Shown: piece after piece, positions 28,215 to 38,137 of the stretch
How the letters are laid out: every line of letters begins with the position of its first letter
Numbering within the stretch: position 1 is the stretch's first letter
From: Pseudomonas sp. FP2196
GTDB lineage: Bacteria; Pseudomonadota; Gammaproteobacteria; Pseudomonadales; Pseudomonadaceae
Reading direction: 5' to 3'
Length of the DNA stretch: 64,000 nt
Assembly (NCBI RefSeq): GCF_030687715.1
Contig: NZ_CP117445.1
Location: 1,236,501 to 1,300,500, forward strand
Translations under genes and position numbers: made by a program
Notes under the pieces: generated by a model
What the model was told of the DNA's origin: nothing
The model's database searches: none
Seen by the model: only the letters and a program-made list of their open reading frames with translations

Positions 28215-28613
28215 TTAACGAGCGGCGTCGACGCGGATTTTCAGCGGCTGCGGGTCGTTGCCGTCGAGTTGCACGGCATGGTTTTCGGTGGTGATGAACA
28301 TCAACTCACCGTTGACCTCAATGCGCGCGCTGACCGAGTAGCGATGGCCAGGTTTGACCTGGGCCGGATCGTAGCTCAAGTGGAACGGCAGCGGCACCTG
28401 GCCTTTGACCGGGCCTTTCTGTTCGTCGAGTACCACGGCTGGCGCATCGGCCAGTGACACGTCTTGCAGGCTCACGCTCAGGGTGGCGCTCGGTGGCAGG
28501 GCGATGCGTTGCAGGTAGAACACCTCGCCGTCGAGGCTGGCTTTACCGGCGGGAGTGTTCGATTGGCAGGCACTGAGCAGGGCAGCGGCAGCGAAAATGG
28601 TCAGTTTTTTCAT
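28215..28613 (-). CDS. YbaY/YscW-family lipoprotein
   Basis: The start is ATG 28613, preceded by AGGAGAA; the frame is open further upstream without a site. The 132-residue lipoprotein has the signal MKKLTIFAAAALLSAC and one beta-rich domain (about 30-128; GEVFYLQRIALPPSATLSV, then PVPF-type strands) matching the YscW/YbaY fold. YscW is a pilotin of type III secretion but the free-standing YbaY members are widespread and of unknown role; no secretion genes are near. Confidence 0.83.
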   Translation of the reverse strand: MKKLTIFAAAALLSACQSNTPAGKASLDGEVFYLQRIALPPSATLSVSLQDVSLADAPAVVLDEQKGPVKGQVPLPFHLSYDPAQVKPGHRYSVSARIEVNGELMFITTENHAVQLDGNDPQPLKIRVDAAR

Positions 28614-28630
28614 CGGGTGTTCTCCTTTCA

Positions 28631-28722
28631 GTGTGGGAGCGAGCTTGCTTGCGATTGCGTTGTGACAGTCACCGATGATGGCCACTGGCAGAGCGCTTCG
28701 CGAGCAGGCTCTCTCCTACAGG
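28631..28722. repeat. REP inverted pair, GCGAGCTTGCTTGCGA class
   Basis: Arm one at 28631-28655 and an inverted partner ending CTCTCTCCTACAGG at 28722 enclose about 45 bases. It separates plsB from the downstream lipoprotein genes. Confidence 0.78.
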
Positions 28723-28729
28723 TTGTTCG

Positions 28730-31231
28730 TTAAGCCTCGGGCGGTGTGGCGACCTGATCGGCCGCATCTTCACTGCGGTGCAGCGCCACCTGACGGATCG
28801 ACAAACGAATGTCCGCCGGCAGCACGCGCTTGGCCGCACCTTCGGCCAGTTCGCCGAGCAGTTCGTGGTAGCTCAGCTTGCCGGCTTCGTCGCGGCGCAG
28901 CACGTCGAGGTCGAGCAGGGTCTGGATGAAGTGGCGGAACAGGCTCTTGTCGAAAAACTCCGGGGCGTTGAGGCCATGCAGGATCGACAGGCGCTGTGCC
29001 ATGACCGTACAGAGGTCTTCCAGCTCTTCGGCGCTGACGGTGTTCTGGCCGGCGTTGAGCAGCAGTGAGACGGTCATGTAGAAGCGTTGCAGGGTCTGCG
29101 CGATGCTCTTCGACAGCAGGGTCAGCAATACGAAATGTCGCGAACTTGGCGCCGGGCGCAGGTACAGGTCTTTTTCGAAACGCAGCAGGCCTTGTTCGAC
29201 GAAGGCCTCCAGCCACTGATCGACCACCGCATCGAGTTCTTCCAGGCTCCAGCGAATGAACAGCTCCGACTGCAAGTACGGATACAGCGCGCGGGTGTAG
29301 CGCAGGATCTGTTCGCGGCTCATGCGCGAGGTGCTCTGGAAGAAACTCGCCAGCAGCGCCGGCAGGGCGAAGATGTGCAGCACGTTGTTGCGGTAGTAGG
29401 TCATCAGGACGGCATTTTGCTCGTCCAGATAAAGAATCTTGCCCAGCGCATCGTTTTGCTCGGCCAGCAGATCCATGTCCTTTACATGTTCGATCAGCGC
29501 GCGGCCATCGCCTTCCGGCAATGTCGTGTGTGGCGAGTACGGCACCTTGCGCAGCAGCGCCAGATACAGGTCCAGCACCCTCGCCATGGCGCGATCGTCC
29601 AGCGCCAGGCGAGTGGTCGACAGCAATGCCAGCGCCACCAGATTGACCGGGTTGATCGCCGCCGCTTCGTTCAGATGCTGCGCGACTTTCTCGCCGAGGC
29701 GATTGGTGGTTTCGTTGAGCCATGCCGGTTTGAACTGCGGGCCGAGATCCTGTTGACGCCAGTCCGGTTGCTCGGCGTCGAGGAACTCCGCCAGTTTGAT
29801 CGGCTCGCCGAAGTTGACCGCGACCTGACCGAAGCGCTGCTTGAGCGCGCCGATGACTTTGAAAATGTCGAAGATCGATTCTTTCTTCTTGCTCGCCCCA
29901 CGCAACTCGCCGAGGTAGGTGCGACCTTCCAGCACGCGCTCATAGCCGATGTACACCGGCACGAACACGATGGGCATGCGCGACGAACGCAGGAAGCTGC
30001 GCATCGTGATCGCGAGCATCCCGGTTTTCGGTTGCAACATGCGCCCGGTGCGCGAGCGGCCACCCTCGACGAAGTACTCGACCGGGAAGCCTTTGGTGAA
30101 CAGGGTGTGCAGGTATTCGTTGAACACCGAGGTGTACAGCGGATTGCCCTTGAACGTGCGGCGCATGAAGAACGCACCGCCACGGCGCAGCAGGCTGCCG
30201 ATTACCGGCATGTTGAGGTTGATCCCGGCGGCGATGTGCGGCGGGGTCAGGCCGTTGCGAAACAGCAAGTACGAGAGCAGCAGGTAGTCGATGTGGCTGC
30301 GGTGACACGGCACGTAGATTACTTCGTGACCCTGGGCGACCTTCTGCACGCCTTCGATGTGGTTGACCTTGATGCCGTCGTAGATCTTGTTCCAGAACCA
30401 GCTCAGCACCACTTCAAGGAAGCGGATCGCGGTGTAGGTGTAGTCCGAGGCGATCTCGTTGCCGTAGCGCAGCGCCTGGGCCTTGGCCTTTTCCGGGGAG
30501 ATGTTTTCGCGCTCGGCTTCGTCGAGGATCGCTTGCTTGACCAGCGGCTGGTTGAGCAGACCTTTGACCAGGTTGCGGCGGTGGGAAATGTCCGGACCGA
30601 TCACCGCTGCCTTGAGGTTGCGGAAGTGTACGCGCAGGATCCGCTGGGCCATGCGCACGGTGCGTTCGTGGCCCTTGTTGTGTTCGATCAACTCGCGCAG
30701 GTGGATTGGCGCGGAGAATTGCACACGGGTCTTGCGCCCGAGGACGATGATGCTCAACAGGCGACGCAGGCGCCCGGTGACCGCCCAACTGTCGGCAAAC
30801 AGCAGCTTCCACGGACTGTTTTCGCTGTCCGGCGACTGACCCCAGAACACACTGACCGGAATGATCTGCGCGTCTTCGGCGGCGTTCTGGGTGAGGGCGC
30901 TGACCAGTCGGGTCAGGGTCGGCGGCGCACCGCGCTTGTCTTGACGGCCGAGCCAGTCCGGGTCAGGCGTCAGGTAGAAGAATGCCGCCGGTTCGATCAA
31001 CGGACCCACCGACACCGGCAAAACCGGACGCGGCAGGCCGGCCTTGGTGCACTCGGTATCAACCACGGCCAGATCGGTGAGCGATGGGTTTTGCAGGACG
31101 TAGAACACCGGACGACTGCGGTCGAGGTTGAGGGTGAACGACGACTGGTTGATCGTCTCCGAGCGAACCCAGAGGTACAACAGTCGGCGCAAGGTGCCAA
31201 ACACAAGACGGCGAAACGGGGAACGGGTCAT
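28730..31231 (-). CDS. plsB: Glycerol-3-phosphate 1-O-acyltransferase
   Basis: PlsB puts the first acyl chain on glycerol-3-phosphate at the inner membrane. The 833-residue protein has the acyltransferase block I HX4D as [10 protein letters not shown], block II near GAFFMRRTF, block [13 protein letters not shown] and block [13 protein letters not shown]. Length is as in E. coli (about 807) and Pseudomonas. The start is ATG 31231. It seems monocistronic, divergent from the cold-shock gene across 238 bases. Confidence 0.95.
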   Translation of the reverse strand: MTRSPFRRLVFGTLRRLLYLWVRSETINQSSFTLNLDRSRPVFYVLQNPSLTDLAVVDTECTKAGLPRPVLPVSVGPLIEPAAFFYLTPDPDWLGRQDKRGAPPTLTRLVSALTQNAAEDAQIIPVSVFWGQSPDSENSPWKLLFADSWAVTGRLRRLLSIIVLGRKTRVQFSAPIHLRELIEHNKGHERTVRMAQRILRVHFRNLKAAVIGPDISHRRNLVKGLLNQPLVKQAILDEAERENISPEKAKAQALRYGNEIASDYTYTAIRFLEVVLSWFWNKIYDGIKVNHIEGVQKVAQGHEVIYVPCHRSHIDYLLLSYLLFRNGLTPPHIAAGINLNMPVIGSLLRRGGAFFMRRTFKGNPLYTSVFNEYLHTLFTKGFPVEYFVEGGRSRTGRMLQPKTGMLAITMRSFLRSSRMPIVFVPVYIGYERVLEGRTYLGELRGASKKKESIFDIFKVIGALKQRFGQVAVNFGEPIKLAEFLDAEQPDWRQQDLGPQFKPAWLNETTNRLGEKVAQHLNEAAAINPVNLVALALLSTTRLALDDRAMARVLDLYLALLRKVPYSPHTTLPEGDGRALIEHVKDMDLLAEQNDALGKILYLDEQNAVLMTYYRNNVLHIFALPALLASFFQSTSRMSREQILRYTRALYPYLQSELFIRWSLEELDAVVDQWLEAFVEQGLLRFEKDLYLRPAPSSRHFVLLTLLSKSIAQTLQRFYMTVSLLLNAGQNTVSAEELEDLCTVMAQRLSILHGLNAPEFFDKSLFRHFIQTLLDLDVLRRDEAGKLSYHELLGELAEGAAKRVLPADIRLSIRQVALHRSEDAADQVATPPEA

Positions 31232-31333
31232 ACGGCTTCTGCGTGAGTGAATAAAACCGAGCGTTTGCTCGGGTGGGCGCTAGTGTGCCGGATTCGCTGA
31301 AAATCGGCAAAAAAGCAGCGAAGTAAACTCCTG

Positions 31334-31361
31334 TTGAGAGTTTTCGTGCCTGTCATATACT
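31334..31361 (+). promoter_or_regulatory. Promoter of the cold-shock gene, long leader
   Basis: TTGAGA (31334-31339) and TATACT (31356-31361) are spaced by 16 bases, a good sigma-70 match. A start near 31368 would give a leader of about 100 bases, in line with cold-shock genes whose leader controls translation. Confidence 0.6.
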
Positions 31362-31469
31362 CGGCGCTCTGTCGCCGGGGCCCTTTTATGGACGTCGGAC
31401 GCAGGCTGACGTTCCTCAAAGGCTTTCCTGCGAAAAGCCTGTTCAATAATAAGAAAGGAGTATGAACAG

Positions 31470-31679
31470 ATGGCAACACGCGAAACCGGCAACGTGAAGT
31501 GGTTCAACGACGCCAAGGGCTACGGCTTCATTCAGCGCGAGGACGGGGTGGATGTGTTCGTGCACTACCGCGCGATTCGCGGCGAAGGGCATCGGTCACT
31601 GACCGAAGGCCAGCAGGTCGAGTATGCGTTGATCACGGGGGAGAAGGGTTTGCAGGCTGAGGATGTTGTAGGCCTGTAA
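31470..31679 (+). CDS. Cold-shock domain protein
   Basis: A complete 69-residue CspA-type OB fold: [15 protein letters not shown] carries RNP1 and VFVHY carries RNP2. It binds single-stranded RNA/DNA and acts as an RNA chaperone. AAGGAG at 31455-31460 is nine bases before ATG 31470; an ATG at 31462 is out of frame. The residues [17 protein letters not shown] close the fold. It is the CapA/CspD-like kind found in Pseudomonas; which paralogue cannot be told by eye. Confidence 0.93.
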   Translation: MATRETGNVKWFNDAKGYGFIQREDGVDVFVHYRAIRGEGHRSLTEGQQVEYALITGEKGLQAEDVVGL

Positions 31680-31685
31680 TCTTCA

Positions 31686-31780
31686 AGATCAAAAGATCGT
31701 CCGATCGCGGCCCGAGCCTTCGGCAGCTCCTACAGGGGATGCATTCCAAACTGTAGCTGCCGAAGGCTGCGATCTTTTAC
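31686..31780. repeat. REP pair, eroded, GCTGCCGAAGG class
   Basis: GATCAAAAGATCG with CCTTCGGCAGCTCCTACAG and an inverted CTGTAGCTGCCGAAGGCTGCG arm (31751 on) remain; the second arm has lost GGAG. It lies between convergent genes. Confidence 0.75.
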
Positions 31781-31783
31781 TTT

Positions 31784-32161
31784 TTAAGCGGTCTTCCAGG
31801 TGATTTCTTCTTCGCCGTCGGCGCTGATGCGAATCCAGCGATCCGCCGTTTCCTCACCTTCTTCCTCGACCCACGTCCCCGGCGCACAGCGCACTTCGAC
31901 ATTCAGCGCGGCGAATGCGGCGCGGGCGCAGGCGATGTCGTCGTCCCATGGCGTCGCATCGCTTTCCAGATACAGGCTGTTCCATTTGCCTACGGCTTTG
32001 GGCAGCCAGGTCACCGGGATGTTGCCGGCCTTGCACTTGTAGGTCTGGCCTTTCTGCACCCAGTCGCTGCACGGGCCCAGCGCTTCGCCCAGCCAGGCGG
32101 AAATGGCCTTGTGGTCGACGTCGGCGTCTTTCAGGTAAATCTCGATGTCCGGTTGGCGCAT
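31784..32161 (-). CDS. Conserved hypothetical protein (125 aa)
   Basis: ATG 32161 is chosen (GAGGAC six bases upstream); an in-frame upstream start at 32233 lacks a site. The protein begins RQPDIEIYLKDADVDHKAISAWLGEALG and has Cys residues near 33, 43 and 69, then an acidic end (WVEEEGEETADRWIRISADGEEEI). No signal peptide. I do not recognise a named family. It lies 75 bases after rlmA on the same strand, so they may share a transcript. Confidence 0.78.
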   Translation of the reverse strand: MRQPDIEIYLKDADVDHKAISAWLGEALGPCSDWVQKGQTYKCKAGNIPVTWLPKAVGKWNSLYLESDATPWDDDIACARAAFAALNVEVRCAPGTWVEEEGEETADRWIRISADGEEEITWKTA

Positions 32162-32236
32162 GGATGTCCTCACTGCGGGTCTGAAAAATCCATTCGCGGA
32201 TTTAGCCGGCCCCGGGCACTTGCCCGAGACCAAAAG

Positions 32237-33046
32237 TTATTGAAGAACGAAATAATCGTAGCGCATCGACACGGTGGTCTCGAACGGCTCGGCCTGTTCG
32301 ATCACCGCCGCGCGACGCTCGGCACTGGCGCGCCAGCCGTGAGGCGTCATTGCCAGCAGATTGGCGCGATCCTCTGGTTTGTCCAGCGTCAGCTTGAACT
32401 CCAGCGTCTCGCTGTGCGCCAGCGCCATGCCTTCCGGCACCAGGGCCAGATGCTTGTCGTCGGTGTACTCGCGGACCTCGTCGTACAGACGTTCGCGCAG
32501 TTCCATCAGATGGCCGCTGGTCGGGCCGACTTTCATCAGACCGCCGCCAACGCTGAGCAGACGCTTGGCTTCTTCCCAGTCCAATGGACTGAAAACGCTG
32601 GCGAGAAACTGGCAACTGCCCGACGCCAATGGCACGCGGGCCATGCTGGCGATCAACCAGGTCAGTTGTGGATTGCGTTTGCAGGCGCGTTTGACCGCTT
32701 CGCGGGAGATGTCCAGCGCGTAGCCATCGGCATCCGGCAGGGCTTCGGCGATTTGTGCGGTGTAGTAACCCTCGCCACAGCCGATATCGACCCAGCGCGC
32801 CGGCGCATAACTCGCTGCCAGCTCCGCCAGACGCTTGGCCACCGGCGCGTAATGGCCGGCGTTGAGGAAATCACGGCGGGCCTCGACCATCGCCTGATTA
32901 TCGCCAGGATCGCGGCTGTTCTTGTGCTGCACCGGCAACAGGTTCAAGTAACCCTGACGCGCACGGTCGAAACGATGCCCGGCGGGGCAGACCACGCCGT
33001 TGTCCACCGCATTCAGCGGCTCACTGCAGATCGGGCACGCAAGCAT
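32237..33046 (-). CDS. rlmA: 23S rRNA (guanine-N1)-methyltransferase RlmA
   Basis: RlmA (RrmA) methylates G745 in helix 35 of 23S rRNA. The 269-residue protein has an N-terminal zinc finger (CPIC at 4-7, CPAGH at about 20-24), the segment GYLNLLPVQHKNSRDPGDN typical of the family, and a Rossmann SAM site (WVDIGCGEGYY). It overlaps the dapE stop by a base on the same strand and follows it. Confidence 0.92.
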   Translation of the reverse strand: MLACPICSEPLNAVDNGVVCPAGHRFDRARQGYLNLLPVQHKNSRDPGDNQAMVEARRDFLNAGHYAPVAKRLAELAASYAPARWVDIGCGEGYYTAQIAEALPDADGYALDISREAVKRACKRNPQLTWLIASMARVPLASGSCQFLASVFSPLDWEEAKRLLSVGGGLMKVGPTSGHLMELRERLYDEVREYTDDKHLALVPEGMALAHSETLEFKLTLDKPEDRANLLAMTPHGWRASAERRAAVIEQAEPFETTVSMRYDYFVLQ

Positions 33047-34197
33047 CAGGCGAGCAACTTGATCAGGGTCTGGTAGTAGATCTCGGTCAGCACGTCGAGA
33101 TCGGCCGCCAGCACACGCTCGTTGACCTGGTGAATGGTCGCGTTGACCGGGCCCAGTTCAACCACTTGGGTGCCCATGGTCGCGATGAAACGGCCATCGG
33201 AAGTGCCACCGCTGGTAGATGCCTTGGTCTCGCGGCCGGTGATGTCCTTGATGCTCGACGACACCGCGTCGAGCAGTGCGCCCGGCTCGGTGAGGAATGG
33301 CAGGCCGGACAGCGCCCAGTCGATGTGCCAGTCCAGATCATGTTTGTCGAGGATGTCGGCCACGCGTTTCTGTAGGCCTTCGACGGTGGATTCGGTGGAG
33401 AAGCGGAAGTTGAATACCGCCACCAAGTCGCCCGGAATCACGTTGGTCGCGCCGGTGCCGGAGTTGACGTTGGAAATCTGGAAACTGGTCGGCGGGAAGA
33501 AGTCGTTGCCGTGATCCCAGTGCTCGGCGGCCAATTCGGCCAGCGCCGGAGCAGCGAGGTGGATCGGGTTCTTCGCCAGATGCGGGTAGGCCACGTGGCC
33601 CTGAATACCCTTGATGGTCAGTTTGGCGCCAAGCGAGCCGCGACGGCCGTTTTTCACCACGTCACCCACCAGCGTGGTGCTCGACGGCTCGCCGACGATG
33701 CACCAGTCCAGACGCTCGCTACGCGCGACCAGACGTTCAACCACTGCCTTGGTGCCGTGGTGCGCCGGGCCTTCTTCGTCGCTGGTGATCAGAAACGCGA
33801 CTTTGCCTTTGTGGTTCGGGTAGTCGGCGACGAAGCGCTCGGCGGCAACAGTCATCGACGCCAGGCTGCCTTTCATGTCTGCCGCGCCACGGCCGCAGAG
33901 CATGCCGTGTTCATCGATGATGGCGTTGAACGGGTCGATCTGCCATGCGGTCACCGGGCCGGTCGGCACTACGTCGGTGTGACCGGCGAAGCACAGCACC
34001 GGGCCTTCGCTGTTGCCGTGGGTGGCCCAGAAGTTATCCACATCTTCGATGCGCATCGGTTCCAGGGTGAAACCGGCATCACCCAGGCGCTGCATCATCT
34101 GCTTCTGGCAATCGGCGTCGACCGGCGTCACGGACGGACGGCGGATCAGGTCGATGGCGAGTTGGAGGGTCGGCGAAAGGTCGGCGTGGGCCGTCAT
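33046..34197 (-). CDS. dapE: Succinyl-diaminopimelate desuccinylase
   Basis: DapE removes succinate from N-succinyl-LL-DAP in the lysine/diaminopimelate pathway, using two metals. The 383-residue M20 enzyme shows the first metal site FAGHTDVVP (His73, Asp75), the catalytic Glu in [12 protein letters not shown] and the C-terminal [15 protein letters not shown] with a further His. dapC and dapD are also in this window (44116 and 39859), so three steps of one pathway lie within 12 kb but in separate units. It precedes rlmA. Confidence 0.96.
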   Translation of the reverse strand: MTAHADLSPTLQLAIDLIRRPSVTPVDADCQKQMMQRLGDAGFTLEPMRIEDVDNFWATHGNSEGPVLCFAGHTDVVPTGPVTAWQIDPFNAIIDEHGMLCGRGAADMKGSLASMTVAAERFVADYPNHKGKVAFLITSDEEGPAHHGTKAVVERLVARSERLDWCIVGEPSSTTLVGDVVKNGRRGSLGAKLTIKGIQGHVAYPHLAKNPIHLAAPALAELAAEHWDHGNDFFPPTSFQISNVNSGTGATNVIPGDLVAVFNFRFSTESTVEGLQKRVADILDKHDLDWHIDWALSGLPFLTEPGALLDAVSSSIKDITGRETKASTSGGTSDGRFIATMGTQVVELGPVNATIHQVNERVLAADLDVLTEIYYQTLIKLLA

Positions 34198-34226
34198 GTA
34201 ATAACTCCGGGGTGCGCACGGTAAAC

Positions 34227-34318
34227 CTGTAGGAGCTGCCGCAGGCTGCGATCTGTTGATCTTGCTGTTGATTTAAAAAACAAAATCAAAGGATCGCAGC
34301 CTGCGGCAGCTCTTACAG
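34227..34318. repeat. REP inverted pair, GCTGCCGCAGG class
   Basis: Arms from 34227 and ending at 34318 are inverted copies with one T/C difference, closing on TTGATTTAAAAAACAAAATCAA. It lies between dapE and ndvB. Confidence 0.87.
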
Positions 34319-34354
34319 GGTTGTTGGCATTGAAAAAGGCGACCATTCTAAAGC

Positions 34355-34382
34355 AAAACGGCGACCCGAAGGCCGCCGTTTG
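34355..34382 (-). terminator. Terminator of ndvB
   Basis: On the minus strand AAACGGCG and CGCCGTTT pair around GCCTTCGGGT, followed by TTTTGCTTT. The stem and T-rich tail fit an intrinsic terminator 19 bases after the ndvB stop. Confidence 0.8.
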
Positions 34383-34400
34383 ACGTTATCCAATAATCGA

Positions 34401-36989
34401 TTACGCGGTTGCCGGCTCAGGCGCCGCTGTCGGTTTTGGCAGCGACGACAGGAACGCCATGATCAATGCCGCCAGGTACGGCAACGATTGCACCAGCAAC
34501 ATGACTACCCAGAAGCGCATGTCGTTGCTTGGAATACCCTGCACCAGGTAGATCCCCAGCGCCGCGCCCCACAACAGCAGCATGATGAACAGCTCTTCCC
34601 GCGCTTCGGAAATCGCCACCCAGAAGCCGTGGTTGTCGGCGTTTTTCGGCGTGCGGAAGAACGGAATGCTGCTGGTGAAGAAGCCGTACAGCACCGCTTT
34701 GGCGATGGTGTGCGACAACGCCAGACCTGCCAGCGCCGCGCAGAATGCATCTTTCAGGTTCACGCCCACCGCGCGGCGATACAGGAAGATGATCTTGCCG
34801 ACCTTGAACACGAACAGCGCCAATGGCGGGATCGCGAAGATCAACAGTGGCGGATCGACCCGTTGCGGCACGATGATCATCGCCGCCGACCACAACAGTG
34901 CGCCGACGGTGAAGAAGATGTTCATGCCGTCCGCGACCCACGGCAACCAGCCCGCGAGGAAGTGGTAACGCTGGCCACGGGTCAGTTCGGTGTCCTTGCC
35001 GCGCAGCAGGCTGGCGGTGTGACGCTTGATGATCTGGATGGCGCCGTAAGCCCAGCGGAAACGCTGCTTCTTGAAGTCGATGAACGTATCCGGCATCAGA
35101 CCCTTGCCGTAGCTGTCGTGGTAATACGCCGCCGACAGGCCTTTTTCGAACACGCGCAGACCCAGTTCGGCGTCTTCACAGATGCACCAGTCGGCCCAGC
35201 CCAGTTCTTCGAGCACCGAACGACGGGTCATGGTCATGGTGCCGTGCTGGATGATTGCGTCGCGGTCGTTACGGGTGACCATGCCGATATGGAAGAAACC
35301 TTTGTACTCGGCGTAACAGAGCTTCTTGAAGGTGCTTTCGTTCTGGTCGCGGTAATCCTGCGGCGACTGCACCACGGCAATTTTCGGGTCGGCGAAGTGC
35401 GGCACCATGTGCTTGAGCCAGTTCGGATGCACGCAGTAATCGGAGTCGATTACCGCAATCACTTCGGCGTCCTTGGCGGTATGCGGAATCAGGTAGTTCA
35501 GCGCGCCGCCCTTGAAACCTGCCAATGGCGCGACGTGGAAGAACTTGAAGCGCGGGCCGAGGGTTTCGCAGTAGTCGCGCACCGGTTCCCAGACGGCCGG
35601 GTCCTTGGTGTTGTTGTCGATGATCAGGACTTCGTAGTCCGGGTAATCAAGGGCGGCAAGGGCGTCGAGGGTCTGTTTGACCATCTCCGGCGGCTCGTTG
35701 TAGCAAGGCACGTGGATCGAGACTTTTGGCCGGTAGCTGGAATCGCCCTCCACGGGCAGGAATTCCCGTCGACGTTTGTGAATCCACACGGCTTCGGCCA
35801 GTTCATGGGCTTCGGTCAGCAACACGATAAACACCCCGAGCGCCCCGAGCGCCAGCAGGAAGCCCACTGTCAGGCTGAACCAGGTGCTGTATTGCAGGCT
35901 GTAGTCGTAACCGATCCATACCAGCACCGACCCGCAAAGGAATGCGATGAAGGTCAGGAAGATCCGGCCACGCTGGCGCAAGGCCGAGCCGTCGATCATC
36001 AGCAGGGTCAGCGACAACAGCGCCAATACCACCGAACCGACCGCCAGTACGCGCCATTGCGGGATCGCCACCACCGGTCCTTCGAAGTTGAATTTCTGCT
36101 GGCGCGCGGCGTTGAACACGCCCCAATACGCGCCAACCGAACCTTCGTCACTGGCTTTCCACGGCTGGTCGAACGCTTCGATCACGAAGTAGTTGAAGCC
36201 TTGGCGGTTGAGCTTGTTGACCAAAGTTCGCAGGTAGATCGCCTGATCTGCCGGCGACGCATCGGCGCCCCCACGCATGCGGCCGTTGCTCGGCCAGCCG
36301 ACCTCGGACAGCAGCAACGGTTTTTTCGGGAACATCTTTTTCAGGTCGCGGGCGCGGTCGAAAACGAACTGGCCGGCCTTGTCGACGGGAACGAATTCCC
36401 AGTACGGCAGGACGTGCGCGGCGATCAGGTCGACGTGCTTGGCCAGTTCCGGATGTTCTTCCCAGACGTGCCATTGTTCGGAGGTGGTCACCGGGACTTT
36501 CACTGCCGCGCGTACACGATCAAGCAACACGCTGAGTTGCTCGGCAGTGATTTCCTTACGGAAGATCGCTTCGTTGCCGACCACCACGCGAACCACGCTG
36601 CGCGAGGTGTTCGCCAGTTCTATGGCGCGGGTGATTTCTCGCTCGTTGCGCTCCTGGTCGGGGCTGATCCAGATCCCCAGGGTCACGCGAAGACCGAACT
36701 CTTCCGCCAGTTTCGGGATGTCTTGCAGCGAGCCGTCGACCGAGTAGATGCGGATGTTATCCGTCAGCTTGCTCATGATCTCCAGATCGCGGCGCATCTC
36801 TTCGTCGGAAGGGTACTGATCCTTCTGCGGGAATTGACCCTGCTGGAAGGGCGAGTAAGAGAAACCGGAGATCTGCTCCGGCCAGTTGGGCGCGGAGACC
36901 GGGCGATTGATCAGCGCCCAGAAGCCGGTGAACAGGGCGGCGATTGCCAGAACCACCACCAGGTTGAGACCAAATTTACGCGATGACAT
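34401..36989 (-). CDS. ndvB: Periplasmic beta-glucan synthase, GH17-GT2 fusion
   Basis: The start chosen is ATG 36989 (862 residues). A first membrane helix (9-28) leads to a GH17-like domain with acid/base Glu140 (VVVGNEAIFR) and nucleophile Glu229 (LLSEVGWPSNG). Several helices follow, then a GT2 domain: CYNEPPE, IAVIDSDYC, EDAELGLRVFEKG and QRFRW, then more helices. In P. aeruginosa NdvB makes cyclic beta-1,3-linked glucans in the periplasm that matter for biofilm antibiotic tolerance. The layout suggests that GT2 makes the chain and GH17 trims or closes it. It has its own terminator. Confidence 0.92.
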   Translation of the reverse strand: MSSRKFGLNLVVVLAIAALFTGFWALINRPVSAPNWPEQISGFSYSPFQQGQFPQKDQYPSDEEMRRDLEIMSKLTDNIRIYSVDGSLQDIPKLAEEFGLRVTLGIWISPDQERNEREITRAIELANTSRSVVRVVVGNEAIFRKEITAEQLSVLLDRVRAAVKVPVTTSEQWHVWEEHPELAKHVDLIAAHVLPYWEFVPVDKAGQFVFDRARDLKKMFPKKPLLLSEVGWPSNGRMRGGADASPADQAIYLRTLVNKLNRQGFNYFVIEAFDQPWKASDEGSVGAYWGVFNAARQQKFNFEGPVVAIPQWRVLAVGSVVLALLSLTLLMIDGSALRQRGRIFLTFIAFLCGSVLVWIGYDYSLQYSTWFSLTVGFLLALGALGVFIVLLTEAHELAEAVWIHKRRREFLPVEGDSSYRPKVSIHVPCYNEPPEMVKQTLDALAALDYPDYEVLIIDNNTKDPAVWEPVRDYCETLGPRFKFFHVAPLAGFKGGALNYLIPHTAKDAEVIAVIDSDYCVHPNWLKHMVPHFADPKIAVVQSPQDYRDQNESTFKKLCYAEYKGFFHIGMVTRNDRDAIIQHGTMTMTRRSVLEELGWADWCICEDAELGLRVFEKGLSAAYYHDSYGKGLMPDTFIDFKKQRFRWAYGAIQIIKRHTASLLRGKDTELTRGQRYHFLAGWLPWVADGMNIFFTVGALLWSAAMIIVPQRVDPPLLIFAIPPLALFVFKVGKIIFLYRRAVGVNLKDAFCAALAGLALSHTIAKAVLYGFFTSSIPFFRTPKNADNHGFWVAISEAREELFIMLLLWGAALGIYLVQGIPSNDMRFWVVMLLVQSLPYLAALIMAFLSSLPKPTAAPEPATA

Positions 36990-37153
36990 AGCTGTTTCGG
37001 GTTCCAAAGGCTGTGGAACGGAGGATCGGTAGGCTATACGCCAATGGGGCGCGCATCCTACACCGGTAATTCGCATGTCGTACAACAGACCGGGAAATGC
37101 CTGATATTGGGCAATCCGCTTTGACTTAAGTTCTTACACTTGTAGATCGAAGG

Positions 37154-37183
37154 TTAAAACTTGTCGCTGCGTAGCCCTATAAT
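37154..37183 (+). promoter_or_regulatory. tcdA promoter candidate
   Basis: TATAAT at 37178-37183 with a weak TTAAAA 18 bases upstream. The transcript would have a leader near 20 bases before ATG 37210. Confidence 0.5.
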
Positions 37184-37209
37184 GCGCGCCGGTTTTTGGG
37201 GTAATGGTC

Positions 37210-38022
37210 ATGAGTACAGAAGATCCGCGGTTTGCAGGCATCGCCCGTTTGTATGGCATCGAAGGCATGGAGCGCTTGCGCGCGGCCCATGTGGCGATCG
37301 TCGGCGTCGGTGGCGTCGGCTCCTGGGCGGCGGAAGCCATCGCCCGTTGCGGCGTGGGCGAAATATCCCTGTTCGATCTGGATGACGTTTGCGTGAGCAA
37401 CGCCAACCGTCAGTTGCACGCGCTGGACAGCACCGTCGGCAAAGCCAAGGTCGAGGTGATGGCCGAGCGTCTGCGCGGGATCAATCCGGACTGCACCGTC
37501 CATGCGGTGGCGGATTTCGTCACTCGCGACACCATGGCCGAATACATCACGCCGGACATCGACTGCGTGATTGACTGCATCGACGCCGTCAACGCCAAGG
37601 CTGCGCTGATCGCCTGGTGCAAACGCCGCAAAATCCAGATCATCACCACGGGTGGTGCGGGTGGGCAGATCGATCCGACGCTGATTCAGGTCTGCGATCT
37701 GAACCGCACATTCAACGACCCATTGGCTTCGAAAGTGCGATCTACGCTGCGTCGTGACTACGGTTTCTCGCGCACCGTGACCCGTCATTACAGCGTGCCT
37801 TGCGTGTTTTCCACGGAACAACTGCGCTACCCGAAACCGGATGGCAGCATCTGTTTGCAGAAGAGTTTTGTCGGTGATGGCGTGAAACTGGACTGCGCGG
37901 GCGGGTTTGGTGCGGTGATGATGGTGACGGCGACGTTCGGCATGGTCGCGGCGACCAAGGCTGTGGATAAGATTGTGGCTGGGGTTCGGCGCCCGGCGGA
38001 TCGGGTCAAGCCTCAGGTTTGA
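37210..38022 (+). CDS. tcdA: tRNA threonylcarbamoyladenosine dehydratase
   Basis: TcdA (CsdL) closes t6A37 to its cyclic form using ATP, an E1-like reaction. The 270-residue protein has the nucleotide site AIVGVGGVGSWAAEAIARCG, the FDLDDVCVSN acidic end of the strand and DCIDAVNAKA. ATG 37210 is preferred to 37204 because GGGG lies eight bases upstream. In E. coli it works with CsdE and CsdA; here csdE and csdA lie directly downstream on the other strand, a convergent pair. tsaB in the same window feeds the same modification. Confidence 0.93.
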   Translation: MSTEDPRFAGIARLYGIEGMERLRAAHVAIVGVGGVGSWAAEAIARCGVGEISLFDLDDVCVSNANRQLHALDSTVGKAKVEVMAERLRGINPDCTVHAVADFVTRDTMAEYITPDIDCVIDCIDAVNAKAALIAWCKRRKIQIITTGGAGGQIDPTLIQVCDLNRTFNDPLASKVRSTLRRDYGFSRTVTRHYSVPCVFSTEQLRYPKPDGSICLQKSFVGDGVKLDCAGGFGAVMMVTATFGMVAATKAVDKIVAGVRRPADRVKPQV

Positions 38023-38040
38023 TGCTGGGGCTTATGGCCT

Positions 38041-38133
38041 CATCGCTGGCAAGCCAGCTCCCACAGGTATTGGGTCAGTTCACTGCATCTATGAACACCA
38101 TCGAACCCTGTGGGCGCTGACTTGCCAGCGATG
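38041..38133. repeat. REP pair, GAGCTGGCTTGCCAGCGA class
   Basis: CATCGCTGGCAAGCCAGCTC and its inverted partner ending CTTGCCAGCGATGG surround about 45 bases; the second arm has GGCGCTGA for GGAGCTGG. It lies between the convergent tcdA and csdE. Confidence 0.8.
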
Positions 38134-38137
38134 GCGA

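Noticed and set aside
28215..28613. Type III secretion pilotin
   Set aside because: The fold is like YscW, but no secretion genes are near and free YbaY proteins are common.
29087..31246. 719-codon open frame antisense to plsB
   Set aside because: Composition is Gln/Arg/Val rich without motifs; the plsB motifs on the minus strand are complete.
34380..36986. 868-codon open frame antisense to ndvB
   Set aside because: It mirrors the codon pattern of a GC-rich gene; it lacks a ribosome site and its product is low-complexity and without domains.
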